Of a stretch of DNA of 48,414 nucleotides, positions 31,089 through 41,188 are shown piece by piece; positions within the stretch are counted from its first letter, which is position 1, and each line of letters opens with the position of its first letter. The notes beneath the pieces are model-generated. The model made no database searches. It was not told the DNA's origin and saw only the letters and a list, made by a program, of their open reading frames with translations. The position numbers and the translations under genes are program-made. The stretch lies in NCBI GenBank assembly GCA_019115665.1, contig DXDD01000145.1:1-48414 (forward strand), given 5' to 3'. This stretch comes from Candidatus Eisenbergiella pullistercoris. Its GTDB lineage: Bacteria; Bacillota; Clostridia; Lachnospirales; Lachnospiraceae.

Positions 31089-33354
31089 CCGGCTCCTTTA
31101 CCGCCATGATTTCCCGGATTCTTTCATTCAGACCCGTAAAGCGCTTCGCCTCGCTTTCGTTTCTGATCATGTCAAGGACCACCTGCCTGCTCCCCAGTAT
31201 CGTCACGCAGTCCCTGGCTCTCGTCACTCCCGTATAGAGGAGATTTCTGTTGAACAGCATCCGCGGTCCGCCCAGAAGGGGCATGATCACCGCCGGATAC
31301 TCGCTTCCCTGCGACTTGTGAATGGTGACCGCATAGGCGAGTTCCAGCTCCGCCGTCTGCTCAAAGGAATAGGTCACCCGGCGCTGTTCGTCGAATTCCA
31401 CCGTCATGGTCCGGGCAAACGGATCGATCTGCCGGACGACGCCCATATCCCCGTTGAAGATCCCCACGCCGTGATCCACCGGGATCCCGTAACGGCTCAC
31501 CACCTCCCATTCCAGCTGGTAATTGTTCTTCGTCTGCATCACCTTGTCGCCTTCGCGGAAAAGCGTATCCGACGACTGATATTCCTTTTTGGAGGCCGCC
31601 CTGGGATTCAGACAGGTCTGGAGGATCCCGTTCAGGGTCTCCGCTCCCAGATTCCCCTTGCGCATGGGCGTGAGCACCTGGATGTCAAAGGGGCCGGCCT
31701 GCACATAGCCGGGCAGCTTTTCCCGGATCAGAAGGATCATATGCTTGTAGATCACCTGCACATTGTCCCGCTGCAGGAAAAAGAAATCCCTGCTTTTGTT
31801 GTCCAGCGCGATCTCCTTTCCCTCGTTGATCCTGTGTGCGTTGACCACGATATCGCTCTCCCCCGCCTGACGGAAGATCTTCTTCAGCTCCACCACGGGA
31901 AAGGCCCGGCTTTCGATCAGATCCCGCAGAACCTGGCCGGGCCCCACGGAGGGCAGCTGGTTCACATCCCCCACCAGCACCAGCCTGGTCCCGGGAGATA
32001 CCGCCTTTAAAAGCGACTGAAACAGCTGGATATCCACCATGGACATTTCGTCCACGATCACCGCATCCGCTTCCAGAGGATTGTCGGCGTTTCGCTCAAA
32101 ATGGGCCCGGCTCATGGAAAGCCCGCCGCTTCCGTTTTCCTCCGGGATCCCGGAAAGCTCCAGCAGCCGGTGGATGGTGCGCGCCTCATACCCCGTGGCC
32201 TCGGTCATACGCTTTGCGGCGCGTCCTGTGGGCGCGGCCAGCAGAAGATCCATTCCCTCCGCTTCAAAATATCGGATGATCGTATTGATGGTGGTGGTCT
32301 TTCCCGTCCCCGGGCCCCCGGTCAGGATCATCACGCCGTTTTTCACGCATTCCAGAACGGCCTGCTGCTGCAGCGCCTCCAGCTCGATCCCCGATTTTCG
32401 GGCCAGCTTCTCAATATCGGCAAGCAGCTTCTCCTCCTCCGACGGCAGCAGTCCGCCCGGTGGGACAAAGCTCATATTCAGGTCCGAAAGCAGCCTGGCG
32501 CAGGACAGCTCCGCATAATACAGGGACGCCGCATAGACGAAGTCCTCTCCGTCCGTCTGCCGGATCACCAGCTTCCGCTCCATCGCCAGGTTCGGAAGCT
32601 GGAGGCTTACATATTCCCCGGAAAGCCCCAGAAGCTGCGCCGCCTTTTCCAGAAGCCGCGCCCTGGGAAGACAGGTATTTCCCTCTGCGGCGGCCAGCTG
32701 CAGGGTATAGAGGATTCCGCTTCTGATGCGGAAATCCGAGTCCGTGTGGATCCCGATCCGGGCCGCAAGTTCATCCGCCCGCCGGAAGCCGATGCCGTCG
32801 ATATCCTCCGCAAGGCGGTAGGGGTTTTCCTCCAGGATATGATAGACCTGCTCTTTATAGGTCTGGTAAATGCGCATGGCCAGCGCGTTGGAGATCCCGT
32901 ACTTCTGCAGGTAGATCATGGCTGCGCGCTGATCCTTTTTTTCCTCCATCTGCGCGCCGATCTCCATGGCCTTCCGCTCGCTGATCCCCTTCACCTCGGC
33001 CAGCCTTTCCGGTTCCTGCTCTACGATGCGGAAGGTATCCTTCCCGAATTTTCTCACGATCCGGGCCGCCAGGGAGGGGCCCACGCCCCGGACGGCGCCG
33101 GAGCCCAGATACCGTTCCATGCTCTGCTCATCCTCCGGCAGGACCTCCTCATAGCTTTCCACCTTAAACTGGCTGCCGTACACGGCATGCTCCACATAGC
33201 CGCCGGAAAGCTCCAGGCCCTCTCCCTCGTCGATGGTCTGAAAGCTTCCGACGCAGGTGATCTCCTCCCCGTCCGCGATCAGCTCGAAAACGGTGTATCC
33301 ATTCTCCGTATTCCTGTATATGATATGCTCCACATATCCGGATACCTTCTCCAT
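31075..33354 (-). CDS. recD2: RecD2-type ATP-dependent DNA helicase
   Basis: A 5'-3' superfamily 1B helicase of 759 residues that acts without RecBC. The N-terminal OB-like and HhH regions carry GSGAVRGVGPSLAARIVRKFG and HILEENPYRLAEDIDGIGF. The helicase core has Walker A GGPGTGKTTTIN (about residue 346), Walker B VIVDEMSM, GDVNQLPSVGPGQVL, and the C-terminal IHKSQGSEYPAVI and LLYTGVTRARDCV. The family acts in replication fork repair and mismatch-independent stability. The ATG at 33354 begins the conserved EKVSGYVEHIIYRN; 57 further open codons upstream are repetitive intergenic DNA. Confidence 0.95.
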   Translation of the reverse strand: MEKVSGYVEHIIYRNTENGYTVFELIADGEEITCVGSFQTIDEGEGLELSGGYVEHAVYGSQFKVESYEEVLPEDEQSMERYLGSGAVRGVGPSLAARIVRKFGKDTFRIVEQEPERLAEVKGISERKAMEIGAQMEEKKDQRAAMIYLQKYGISNALAMRIYQTYKEQVYHILEENPYRLAEDIDGIGFRRADELAARIGIHTDSDFRIRSGILYTLQLAAAEGNTCLPRARLLEKAAQLLGLSGEYVSLQLPNLAMERKLVIRQTDGEDFVYAASLYYAELSCARLLSDLNMSFVPPGGLLPSEEEKLLADIEKLARKSGIELEALQQQAVLECVKNGVMILTGGPGTGKTTTINTIIRYFEAEGMDLLLAAPTGRAAKRMTEATGYEARTIHRLLELSGIPEENGSGGLSMSRAHFERNADNPLEADAVIVDEMSMVDIQLFQSLLKAVSPGTRLVLVGDVNQLPSVGPGQVLRDLIESRAFPVVELKKIFRQAGESDIVVNAHRINEGKEIALDNKSRDFFFLQRDNVQVIYKHMILLIREKLPGYVQAGPFDIQVLTPMRKGNLGAETLNGILQTCLNPRAASKKEYQSSDTLFREGDKVMQTKNNYQLEWEVVSRYGIPVDHGVGIFNGDMGVVRQIDPFARTMTVEFDEQRRVTYSFEQTAELELAYAVTIHKSQGSEYPAVIMPLLGGPRMLFNRNLLYTGVTRARDCVTILGSRQVVLDMIRNESEAKRFTGLNERIREIMAVKEPDERE

Positions 33355-33369
33355 CTTCACCCCCGGCGT

Positions 33370-33437
33370 CCTGATACCGGCTGCAGTTTGGCGATCCGCC
33401 CTGATACCGGCAGGGGCTGCTCCCACGGAGCAGCCCC
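33370..33437. repeat. 12-bp direct repeats and perfect stem-loop between mreB and recD2
   Basis: CCTGATACCGGC occurs at 33370-33381 and again at 33400-33411. Directly after it, GGGGCTGCTCC (33413-33423) and GGAGCAGCCCC (33427-33437) form a perfect 11-bp stem with a 3-nt loop. On the minus strand no T-tract follows the stem, so it is not a typical terminator of mreB. It may be an RNA stability or attenuation element before recD2. Confidence 0.6.
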
Positions 33438-33487
33438 AAATCATTCTGTCCTGCCGCGCCTCAGCTAACGGCGCAGCCTGCATTTTT

Positions 33488-34483
33488 TCAGATCTCGTCC
33501 TTATATCCGCCCAGAAATTCCACATATTTTCCGGTGCCGATGGCGACGGCCGTCATCGGATCCTCCGCGGTCATGGTATTGATCCCGGTCCGCTCGCTGA
33601 TCAGCTCCTCCAGCCCGCGCAGAAGGCTTCCGCCTCCCGTCAGGACGATGCCTCTGTCGGCGATATCCGCCGCGAGCTCCGGAGGCGTCCGCTCCAGAAC
33701 GCCGTGGATGGCTTCCACGATCTGCAGCGTGGGCTCCTTCAGCGCTTCCTCCGTTTCCTCGGAGGACACCTTCACCGTCTTGGGAAGGCCCGTTACCAGA
33801 TTTCTTCCTCTTACGTCCATATAATCCGGCTCCGGCCTCTTATAGGCGGAACCGATCTTGATCTTGATATCCTCGGCCGTCCGTTCGCCGATGAGCAGAT
33901 TGTGCTTCTTTCTCATATAGCGGACCAGGGCTTCGTCAAAGTCGTCTCCCGCGATCTTGATGGAGGCGCTCACGACCGTGCCTCCCAGGGAGATCACCGC
34001 GATATCGGAGGTGCCGCCGCCGATATCCACGATCATGTTGCCGCAGGGGCGGGAAATGTCGATCCCCGCTCCGATGGCCGCCGCGATGGGCTCCTCGATG
34101 ATGGAAACCTCTCTGGCGCCGGCCTGATAGGTGGCGTCCTCAACCGCCTTCTTCTCCACCTCGGTGACGCCGCTGGGAACGCAGACGGCGATCCTGGGCT
34201 TGCGGAAGGTCTTGCGGCCCAGGGCCTTCTGGATGAAATGCTTCAGCATCTTCTCCGTAACGGTATAGTCGGAAATGACGCCCTGGCGCAGAGGTCTGAC
34301 CGCCACAATGTTTCCCGGCGTACGTCCCAGCATCAGTCTGGCGTCCTCGCCGATCGCTTTGATCTTGTTCGTATCCCTGTCGAAGGCGACCACGCTGGGC
34401 TCCTTTAAAACAACGCCTTTTCCTCTGATATATACCAGTATGCTGGCCGTGCCAAGGTCAATTCCAATATCCGTGTACTGCAT
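33488..34483 (-). CDS. mreB: Rod-shape-determining actin MreB family protein
   Basis: Forms membrane-bound filaments that direct side-wall synthesis. The 331-residue actin-fold protein has the phosphate-1 loop DIGIDLGTASILVYIRG, the phosphate-2 region NMIVDIGGGTSDIAVISLGG and the adenosine motif GIVLTGGGSLLRGLEELI. The length and the isolated position, without mreC or mreD next to it, also fit the Mbl paralogue. The ATG at 34483 follows GGAGG; an ATG six codons earlier is less well placed. A good promoter lies about 200 bp upstream. It precedes recD2 by 133 bp of structured DNA. Confidence 0.94.
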   Translation of the reverse strand: MQYTDIGIDLGTASILVYIRGKGVVLKEPSVVAFDRDTNKIKAIGEDARLMLGRTPGNIVAVRPLRQGVISDYTVTEKMLKHFIQKALGRKTFRKPRIAVCVPSGVTEVEKKAVEDATYQAGAREVSIIEEPIAAAIGAGIDISRPCGNMIVDIGGGTSDIAVISLGGTVVSASIKIAGDDFDEALVRYMRKKHNLLIGERTAEDIKIKIGSAYKRPEPDYMDVRGRNLVTGLPKTVKVSSEETEEALKEPTLQIVEAIHGVLERTPPELAADIADRGIVLTGGGSLLRGLEELISERTGINTMTAEDPMTAVAIGTGKYVEFLGGYKDEI

Positions 34484-34679
34484 AATTTCCTCCATTCCCA
34501 AACATGGACAGCAAAATGGCGGCCTTCCGCCTCTTTCGCGCGCTGTCCTCTCTATATTATTATGGACCAGTCCGATATGAATCAGGCAGGAATATTCCGC
34601 ATCCGAAGTGCAATCGAAATAGTGTTGTATTTAAGTCAAAATATTGTTTCTTCTCATCATGCAGAATATACCGTCTGTT

Positions 34680-34708
34680 ATTATAACCCAAAAGCACGGC
34701 CTTGCAAA
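34680..34708 (-). promoter_or_regulatory. Candidate mreB promoter with long leader
   Basis: On the minus strand TTTGCA (34708-34703), 17-bp spacer and perfect TATAAT (34685-34680), beginning just past the uvrA stop. The leader would be about 190 nt. A second possible -35, TTGACT (34639-34634), has no good -10 at the right distance. The 241 bp between uvrA and mreB hold no gene. Confidence 0.5.
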
Positions 34709-34724
34709 GCTTTTTCATAAAAAA

Positions 34725-37607
34725 TTAAGAGTTGCCCTTTTCTTCCCTTTCCTTCGCCCGTTCCAGCATTTTCTTCACGTAATATCCCGTATAGGAGTCC
34801 GGATTTTCCGCCACCTCCTCCGGCGTCCCCTGCGTGACCACGGTTCCGCCTCCGTCTCCGCCCTCGGGGCCCATATCGATGATATAGTCCGCCGTCTTGA
34901 TCACGTCCAGATTGTGCTCGATGACGATCACCGTATTCCCGCCGTCCGCCAGACGGTGAAGGATGTCCACCAGCTTGTGCACGTCCGCGAAATGCAGGCC
35001 CGTGGTGGGCTCGTCCAGGATATAGATGGTCTTTCCGGTGCTGCGCCGGCTCAGCTCCGCCGCCAGCTTGATCCGCTGCGCCTCGCCGCCGGACAGGGTG
35101 GTGGAGGGCTGGCCCAGCTTCACATAGGACAGGCCCACGTCATAGAGGGTCTCTATTTTTCTGCGGATGGAGGGCACGTTTTCAAAGAAGGTCACCGCCT
35201 CCTCCACGGTCATGTCCAGCACGTCGAAAATGCTCTTTCCCTTGTATTTCACATCCAGCGTTTCCCGGTTATAGCGTTTGCCGCCGCAGACCTCGCAGGG
35301 CACGTATACGTCCGGCAGGAAGTGCATCTCGATCTTGATGATGCCGTCTCCGCCGCAGGCCTCGCAGCGGCCTCCCTTCACATTGAAGCTGAACCTTCCC
35401 TTTTTATATCCCCTCGCCTTGGCGTCCGGCGTGGAAGCGAACAGATCCCGGATCATATCGAACACGCCGGTATAGGTGGCCGGGTTGGAACGGGGCGTAC
35501 GGCCGATGGGGGACTGGTCGATGTCGATCACCTTATCCAGCTGGCCGATCCCCTCGATCCCTTTATTTTTGCCGGGAATGGTCCTCGCCCGGTTCAAATC
35601 CCTTGCCAGCGTCTTGTAGAGGATCTCGTTTACCAGCGAGCTTTTTCCTGAGCCGGAAACGCCGGTCACGCAGGTCATCACGCCCAGAGGGAAGCTGACG
35701 TCGATGCTTTTCAGGTTGTTTTCCGCCGCTCCCTTTACCCTGATCCATCCCGTTGGCTTCCTGCGGGCCTTCGGAACCGGGATGAACAGCTCCCCGCTCA
35801 GATATTTTCCCGTGACGGAGGCCGGGTTCTTCATCAGCTCCTGCGCCGTGCCGCAGGCCACCACCTCTCCCCCGTGGGAGCCCGCGCCGGGGCCGATATC
35901 CACAATATAGTCCGCGGCCAGCATGGTATCCTCGTCATGCTCCACCACCAGCAGGGTATTTCCCAGATCCCGCAGGCTTTTCAGCGTGTTCAGGAGCTTA
36001 TCGTTGTCCCGCTGATGCAGGCCGATGCTGGGCTCGTCCAGAATATAGCAGACGCCAACCAGGCCGGAGCCGATCTGGGTGGCAAGACGGATCCGCTGCG
36101 CTTCGCCGCCGGAGAGGGTTCCCGTAGCACGGGACAGGGACAGATAGTCCAGACCCACATCCACCAGAAAGCCCACACGGGCCTTAATTTCCTTAATAAT
36201 CTGCTTTCCGATCAGAAGCTGCTGGGGTGTCAGCTCCATCTCATTCAGGAACTCCTGCAGCTTCCGGATGGACAGGGAGGTGATCTCATAAATGTTTTTC
36301 CCGCAGACCGTAACCGCGAGCGCCCCCTTCTTCAGGCGCATCCCCTTACAGGCCGGACAGGGCGTGATGCTCATGAAGGTCTCGTATTCCTGTTTGGAAA
36401 TCTCCGAGGCGGTCTCCCGGTATCTTCTCTCCACGCTTTTCACCAGGCCCTCAAAGGCCACGGGATAGACGCCGGTTCCCCGCTGTCCCTTATAATGGAC
36501 CTGCACCTCTCTGCCGCCCGTTCCGTTGATCAGGATGTTTTTCACTTTGTCGCTGTACTCTTCAAAGGGCGTATCCAGGCTGAAATCATATTCCTTCGCC
36601 AGCGCCCGCAGAATGGCGTTGGTGAAGCTTCCCGGATCGTTGCAGGACTGCCAGCCCATCACCGCGATGGCTCCCTGATTGATGCTCCTGCTCTTGTCCG
36701 GGATCATCAGATCCACGTCAAATTCCATCTTATAGCCCAGGCCGTAGCACTCCGGACAGGCGCCGAAGGGATTGTTGAAGGAAAAGCTCCTGGGTTCGAT
36801 CTCATCGATGCTGATCCCGCAGTCCGGGCAGGCGAAGCTCTGGCTGAAGGTCATGGGCTCCCCGCCGATCACATCCACGAAAAGCAGGCCCTCCGTGAGC
36901 GCCAGCACGCTTTCAATGGAATCCGCAAGCCTTCTGTCGATTCCCGGCTTCACCACCAGGCGGTCCACCACGATCTCGATATTGTGCTTGATATTTTTAT
37001 CCAGCTTAATCTCTTCCGTCAGCTCATACAGGCTGCCGTCCACGCGCACCCGCACGTAGCCGCTGCGCTTCGCCCGCTCCAGGACCTTGGCGTGTTCGCC
37101 CTTCCTTCCACGGACCACCGGGGCCAGGAGCTGGATCCGGGTTCCTTCCGGCAGCGACAGGATCTGATCCACCATCTGATCCACGGACTGTTTTTTGATC
37201 TCCTTGCCGCACTTCGGGCAGTGCGGGATGCCGATGCGGGCATAGAGCAGACGGAAATAATCATAGATCTCCGTCACCGTCCCCACCGTGGAACGGGGAT
37301 TGCGGTTGGTGGATTTCTGGTCGATGGAAATGGCCGGGGACAGCCCCTCGATCTTCTCCACATTGGGCTTTTCCATCTGTCCCAGGAACTGCCTCGCGTA
37401 GGAGGACAGGGATTCCATATATCTCCTCTGCCCTTCCGCATAGATCGTGTCAAAGGCGAGCGAAGACTTTCCCGAGCCGGACAGGCCGGTGAGGACCACC
37501 AGCTCGTTCCGGGGAATATCCACGCTCAGATTTTTCAGATTGTGTTCATTGGCCCCTCTGACTTTGATGTACTCACGGGGCCGCATTTTTATGCTTTCCT
37601 GTTCCAT
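34725..37607 (-). CDS. uvrA: Excinuclease ABC subunit A
   Basis: Damage-recognition ATPase of nucleotide excision repair. The 960-residue protein has two ABC modules: Walker [21 protein letters not shown] near the start and [17 protein letters not shown] in the second half, with [12 protein letters not shown] and [12 protein letters not shown] signatures. Zinc-finger pairs include [12 protein letters not shown]...CPEC and CEACGG...CEVCGG. The ATG at 37607 follows AAAGAGGG; a start 20 codons earlier would read through the hairpin leader and is discarded. It follows uvrB by 173 bp, occupied by the hairpin array, and is probably cotranscribed with it. Confidence 0.97.
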   Translation of the reverse strand: MEQESIKMRPREYIKVRGANEHNLKNLSVDIPRNELVVLTGLSGSGKSSLAFDTIYAEGQRRYMESLSSYARQFLGQMEKPNVEKIEGLSPAISIDQKSTNRNPRSTVGTVTEIYDYFRLLYARIGIPHCPKCGKEIKKQSVDQMVDQILSLPEGTRIQLLAPVVRGRKGEHAKVLERAKRSGYVRVRVDGSLYELTEEIKLDKNIKHNIEIVVDRLVVKPGIDRRLADSIESVLALTEGLLFVDVIGGEPMTFSQSFACPDCGISIDEIEPRSFSFNNPFGACPECYGLGYKMEFDVDLMIPDKSRSINQGAIAVMGWQSCNDPGSFTNAILRALAKEYDFSLDTPFEEYSDKVKNILINGTGGREVQVHYKGQRGTGVYPVAFEGLVKSVERRYRETASEISKQEYETFMSITPCPACKGMRLKKGALAVTVCGKNIYEITSLSIRKLQEFLNEMELTPQQLLIGKQIIKEIKARVGFLVDVGLDYLSLSRATGTLSGGEAQRIRLATQIGSGLVGVCYILDEPSIGLHQRDNDKLLNTLKSLRDLGNTLLVVEHDEDTMLAADYIVDIGPGAGSHGGEVVACGTAQELMKNPASVTGKYLSGELFIPVPKARRKPTGWIRVKGAAENNLKSIDVSFPLGVMTCVTGVSGSGKSSLVNEILYKTLARDLNRARTIPGKNKGIEGIGQLDKVIDIDQSPIGRTPRSNPATYTGVFDMIRDLFASTPDAKARGYKKGRFSFNVKGGRCEACGGDGIIKIEMHFLPDVYVPCEVCGGKRYNRETLDVKYKGKSIFDVLDMTVEEAVTFFENVPSIRRKIETLYDVGLSYVKLGQPSTTLSGGEAQRIKLAAELSRRSTGKTIYILDEPTTGLHFADVHKLVDILHRLADGGNTVIVIEHNLDVIKTADYIIDMGPEGGDGGGTVVTQGTPEEVAENPDSYTGYYVKKMLERAKEREEKGNS

Positions 37608-37622
37608 GATTCCCTCTTTCCA

Positions 37623-37744
37623 GCCGCCGCAGGCGGCATTTATTCCTAAAAGAATGGCGCGAGCCATTCTTTGGCACGAACCTTCGGTTCGTGCCCCTCT
37701 GCTCTTTCCTTTTGGAAACGCGCGCCGTCAGGCGCAGGCTTCCA
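37623..37744. repeat. Array of perfect hairpins in the uvrB-uvrA gap
   Basis: Four different stem-loops lie in a row: GCCGCC-gca-GGCGGC (37623-37637); AGAATGGC-gcga-GCCATTCT (37651-37670, a GNRA-type loop); 10-bp arms with loop TTC (37673-37682 and 37686-37695); and GCGCC-gtca-GGCGC nested in TGGAA/TTCCA (37713-37744). The last copy toward uvrA ends about 15 bp before its ribosome site. The stems differ in sequence but share size and loop length, as at 12741-12861. Confidence 0.8.
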
Positions 37745-37780
37745 TCCGCCTTCCTGCCGGAGCATTCATGTCCCGGCAGC

Positions 37781-39769
37781 TCAGTCCTTTATTTTCTGCA
37801 GCGTCTTCTTCAGCTCCACCATCCTGTCGCGAAGCTCGGCGGCCGCCTCGAAGTTCAGCTCCGAAGCGGCCTTCTTCATCTTCTTTTCCACGTCCGCAAT
37901 GAGCTTCGCAAGCTCCTTTTCGTCCATGGACTCCGGATCCTTCTCAAAGCGCACCTCTTCCTTCGCGATCTCCTTCGAGATGCTGATGAGATCCCGCACG
38001 CTCTTTTTGATGGTCTGGGGCGTGATGCCGTGCTCCTCGTTGTATTTCTGCTGGAGCTCGCGTCTGCGGTTCGTTTCGTCGATGGCCGCGCGCATGGAGT
38101 CCGTTATGGTATCCGCATACATGACCACATGGCCCTCCGCATTTCTCGCGGCGCGGCCGATGGTCTGGATCAGGGAGGTTTCCGAACGCAGGAAGCCCTC
38201 CTTGTCCGCGTCCAGAATGGCCACCAGGGAGATCTCCGGAATGTCCAGCCCCTCTCTCAGCAGGTTGATGCCCACCAGAACGTCGAACACATCCAGACGC
38301 ATGTCCCGGATGATCTGGGAACGCTCCAGCGTATCGATATCGGAATGCAGATATTTGACCCGGATCCCGACCTCTCTCATATAATCGGTCAGGTCCTCCG
38401 CCATCCGCTTGGTCAGCGTGGTCACCAGCACCTTATTGTGCTTCCCGGTTTCCTTTCTGATCTCTCCGATCAGATCGTCGATCTGTCCCTCCACGGGCCG
38501 GACCGATACCTCCGGATCCAGAAGCCCGGTGGGACGGATGATCTGCTCCACCCGGTTCAGCTCATGCGCCGCCTCGTACTCGGAAGGCGTGGCGGACACG
38601 AACAGCATCTGATCGATGTGGGATTCAAACTCTTCAAAATTCAGCGGCCGGTTGTCCAGCGCGGAGGGCAGCCGGAAGCCGTAGTCCACCAGCGTGGTCT
38701 TCCGGGAACGGTCTCCCGCGAACATGCCGCGGATCTGCGGGATCGTCATATGGGACTCGTCCACGATGATCAGAAAATCATCCGGGAAAAAGTCCAGCAG
38801 CGTCATGGGCGGCTCTCCCGGCGCGGTGCCGTTCAGGTGGCGGGAATAGTTCTCGATCCCGGAGCAGAAGCCCGTTTCCCGCAGCATCTCGATGTCAAAA
38901 TTCGTCCGTTCCGAGATCCGCTGCGCCTCGATCAGCTTATCCTCCCCCCTGAAGTAGCGGATCCGCTCCTCCAGCTCCTTTTCTATATTATCACAGGCAA
39001 TGTTGATCTTATCCTGGGAAACCACATAATGCGACGCCGGGAAAATGGCCACATGCTCCAGCGTGGAGACCAGCCGTCCGCTTAACGGATCCACCTCGGC
39101 GATGCGGTCGATCTCATCTCCGAAAAATTCCACCCGGATCAGGCAGTCGCCGCCCTGGGCCGGATTGATCTCCAGCACGTCCCCGCGCACCCGGAAGCAG
39201 CTTCTTCCCAGATCCATATCGTTCCTGTCATACTGAATATCGATCAGCTCCCGGATCACCGCGTCCCGATCCTTCTCCATTCCCGGCCTGAGGGAAACGA
39301 TCTTGTCCTTATATTCGTCCGGACTGCCCAGGCCGTAGATGCAGGATACGCTGGCGACCACCACCACATCCCGCCGCTCCGCCAGGGATGCCGTGGCCGA
39401 AAGGCGCAGCTTGTCGATCTCGTCATTGATGGAGGAATCCTTCGCGATATAGGTATCCGAGGAAGGCACATAGGCCTCCGGCTGATAATAATCATAGTAG
39501 GAGACAAAATACTCCACCGCGTTCTCCGGGAAGAACTCCTTAAACTCCCCGTAAAGCTGTCCCGCCAGCGTTTTATTGTGGGCGATCACCAGCGTGGGCC
39601 GGTTCAGCGCCTGGATGATGTTCGCCATGGTGAAGGTCTTGCCGGACCCGGTCACGCCAAGCAGCGTCTGGAATTGATAGCCTTTTTGAAAGCCGTCCAC
39701 CAGGTTTGCGATGGCGGCGGGCTGATCGCCGGTGGGGGCATATTCGGAATGTAATTCAAAATGGTCCAT
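37781..39769 (-). CDS. uvrB: Excinuclease ABC subunit B
   Basis: Damage-verifying helicase-like subunit that loads UvrC. The 662-residue protein shows Walker [16 protein letters not shown], the beta-hairpin region [24 protein letters not shown]-like [30 protein letters not shown] and [10 protein letters not shown]. The C-terminal UVR motif (about residues 625-660) binds UvrC. The ATG at 39769 follows AAAGGAG; 43 additional open codons upstream run through the promoter and terminator and are not part of the gene. It is the first gene of the uvrBA unit, likely SOS-controlled (see the LexA-like box). Confidence 0.97.
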   Translation of the reverse strand: MDHFELHSEYAPTGDQPAAIANLVDGFQKGYQFQTLLGVTGSGKTFTMANIIQALNRPTLVIAHNKTLAGQLYGEFKEFFPENAVEYFVSYYDYYQPEAYVPSSDTYIAKDSSINDEIDKLRLSATASLAERRDVVVVASVSCIYGLGSPDEYKDKIVSLRPGMEKDRDAVIRELIDIQYDRNDMDLGRSCFRVRGDVLEINPAQGGDCLIRVEFFGDEIDRIAEVDPLSGRLVSTLEHVAIFPASHYVVSQDKINIACDNIEKELEERIRYFRGEDKLIEAQRISERTNFDIEMLRETGFCSGIENYSRHLNGTAPGEPPMTLLDFFPDDFLIIVDESHMTIPQIRGMFAGDRSRKTTLVDYGFRLPSALDNRPLNFEEFESHIDQMLFVSATPSEYEAAHELNRVEQIIRPTGLLDPEVSVRPVEGQIDDLIGEIRKETGKHNKVLVTTLTKRMAEDLTDYMREVGIRVKYLHSDIDTLERSQIIRDMRLDVFDVLVGINLLREGLDIPEISLVAILDADKEGFLRSETSLIQTIGRAARNAEGHVVMYADTITDSMRAAIDETNRRRELQQKYNEEHGITPQTIKKSVRDLISISKEIAKEEVRFEKDPESMDEKELAKLIADVEKKMKKAASELNFEAAAELRDRMVELKKTLQKIKD

Positions 39770-39817
39770 AGAAACTTTTACTCCTTTTCTGCTTCCAGGC
39801 TTCCGATTTCCACCCCG

Positions 39818-39826
39818 ATTATACCA
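39818..39826 (-). promoter_or_regulatory. Extended -10 promoter of uvrBA
   Basis: On the minus strand TGGTATAAT (39826-39818) is a perfect -10 with the TGn extension; the -35 position (39846-39841, TGTACT) is weak, as is common with extended -10 promoters. The box lies 48 bp before the uvrB ATG. Confidence 0.6.
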
Positions 39827-39834
39827 GACCAGAT

Positions 39835-39874
39835 AAAAAAAGTACAGAACAAAATCGAATGTTTGTTCTGTACT
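39835..39874 (-). terminator. Rho-independent terminator after the S41 protease gene
   Basis: On the minus strand AGTACAGAACAAA and TTTTGTTCTGTACT form a 13-bp stem with a short loop, followed by six T (39840-39835). It ends the ftsE-ftsX-hydrolase-protease unit. The uvrB promoter begins within 10 bp of the T-tract. Confidence 0.9.
39856..39869 (-). promoter_or_regulatory. LexA-like (SOS) box upstream of uvrB
   Basis: CGAATGTTTGTTCT on the + strand matches the Firmicute LexA consensus CGAACnnnnGTTC at all but one core position (T for C). It lies about 45-58 bp upstream of the expected uvrB start point and inside the loop and right arm of the terminator stem. uvrBA is LexA-controlled in Bacillus. 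Whether this copy is bound is inference; part of its symmetry comes from the terminator stem. Confidence 0.45.
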
Positions 39875-39904
39875 CTTATTCCTGATCCTGTTCTCCAAAA
39901 GTCC

Positions 39905-41188
39905 CTAAGCCGCAGTCCCGTCAGCCTCTTCCTGTCCGTCAGCCGCTCCCAGCTTCTCATTCATCAGCCGGACCGCCTCTTCCAGCTGGTTATCCACGCC
40001 GTCGTTGTAATAGGCCTCGCCGTCGAAGGGTATCTCCACATCCGGCGCGATCCCAAGCTCATGGATGTTGTTTCCGTCCGGCGTATAATAATGGCTGACG
40101 GTCAGCTTCACCGCAGAGCCGTCCGTGAGGGTAATGATGCGCTGTACGATGCCCTTGCCGAAGGTAGTGGTTCCCACCAGCGTGCCGATACCGTAATCCT
40201 TGATGGCGCCGGCCAGAATCTCGGAAGCGCTGGCGCTGTTCACATCCACCAGAACCACCAGCTCCTCTGTCATCTCATGCTTTCCGTCGCAGCTGTATTC
40301 CGTCCGTTTTCCGTTTTTATCCTCCGTATAAACGATCAGGCCCTCCGGCAGGATCTGTCTGGCGATATCGCAGACCGTGGAAAGATTTCCGCCCGGATTG
40401 CCGCGCAGATCCAGGATCAGCCCTTCCATTCCATGCCCCCTGCAGACGGCAAGCGCTTCCGTGAACTGATCCAGGGTGACGGAGTCGAATTCCGTGATCT
40501 GGATGTAGCCGATCCGTTCATCCAGCATCTCCTGATTGACCGTCGGGCTCTCCACCTTCCGGCGCATCACGTCGATCTCCAGATAATCCGATTCTCCCTC
40601 CCGGATAATGGTCAGGCGCACCGTAGTTCCTTCCTCGCCCTTGACCAGGCTGGTAACCTGCTCCAGCTCCAGTCCCTGCACGTCTTTTCCGTCCACCTGA
40701 TAGATCAGATCCCCGGCCCGAAGCCCGCTTTCCTGGGCGGGAGTTCCGTCGATGATGCTGCTCAGCCGCGGCAGAGAGGTTTCCGTATCGATCCCGATGT
40801 ACGCGCCGATGCCGTAATAGATCCCTTCCGTCTTTTCCTGAATCTGTTCCAGCTCCTCCGGCGCATAGTAGGTGGAGTAGGGATCTCCCAGAGCCTCCAC
40901 CATCCCCTTGTAGATGCCGTCCTCCAGCGTCTGCTCCTTCACATCCTCCAGGTAATATTTTTCTATGGTTTCTTCGATCACGCCCAGCTTGCCCAGCGTA
41001 TTCTGCGTGGCCACGCTGTTTTCGCTCACGCTTTCCGTGCTCTGGCCGCTCTGCGCCGAAGCGTTCCGCGTCCCCGAATACTGCCACAACATCCATGCCG
41101 AATATCCAAGATAAATGCCGCCCGCTACCAAAGCCACGGCGAGCACGCCCGTCAGGACGCCGCCCCAGAAGCCATTTCGGTTTTTCAT
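39905..41188 (-). CDS. S41-family C-terminal processing protease with PDZ domain
   Basis: Membrane-anchored serine protease of the CtpA family, 427 residues from the start chosen here. One N-terminal span (about 10-33) is followed by a linker, a PDZ domain (about 125-210, with SGLRAGDLIYQVDGK) and the protease core. ILDLRGNPGG is the substrate-pocket signature. The dyad is Ser320 in VNSASASEI and Lys345 in TFGKGIVQ, spaced 25 residues as in Prc. ATG codons at 41200 and 41188 are both possible; GGAG with 6-nt spacing favours the latter. It lies 143 bp after the M23 hydrolase gene, an arrangement resembling envC/cwlO-ctpA pairs, and may trim cell-wall enzymes or other exported proteins. Confidence 0.93.
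   Translation of the reverse strand: MKNRNGFWGGVLTGVLAVALVAGGIYLGYSAWMLWQYSGTRNASAQSGQSTESVSENSVATQNTLGKLGVIEETIEKYYLEDVKEQTLEDGIYKGMVEALGDPYSTYYAPEELEQIQEKTEGIYYGIGAYIGIDTETSLPRLSSIIDGTPAQESGLRAGDLIYQVDGKDVQGLELEQVTSLVKGEEGTTVRLTIIREGESDYLEIDVMRRKVESPTVNQEMLDERIGYIQITEFDSVTLDQFTEALAVCRGHGMEGLILDLRGNPGGNLSTVCDIARQILPEGLIVYTEDKNGKRTEYSCDGKHEMTEELVVLVDVNSASASEILAGAIKDYGIGTLVGTTTFGKGIVQRIITLTDGSAVKLTVSHYYTPDGNNIHELGIAPDVEIPFDGEAYYNDGVDNQLEEAVRLMNEKLGAADGQEEADGTAA

Noticed and set aside
33413-33437. Stem-loop read as the mreB terminator
   Set aside because: No T-tract follows the stem on the minus strand; the T run is on the wrong side.
33355-33525. Longer N-terminus of RecD2 (57 residues)
   Set aside because: It reads through direct repeats and a stem-loop and into the mreB end; the conserved domain starts at the inner ATG.
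39770-39898. Longer N-terminus of UvrB (43 residues)
   Set aside because: It would be translated from the promoter and terminator region and has no similarity to UvrB.
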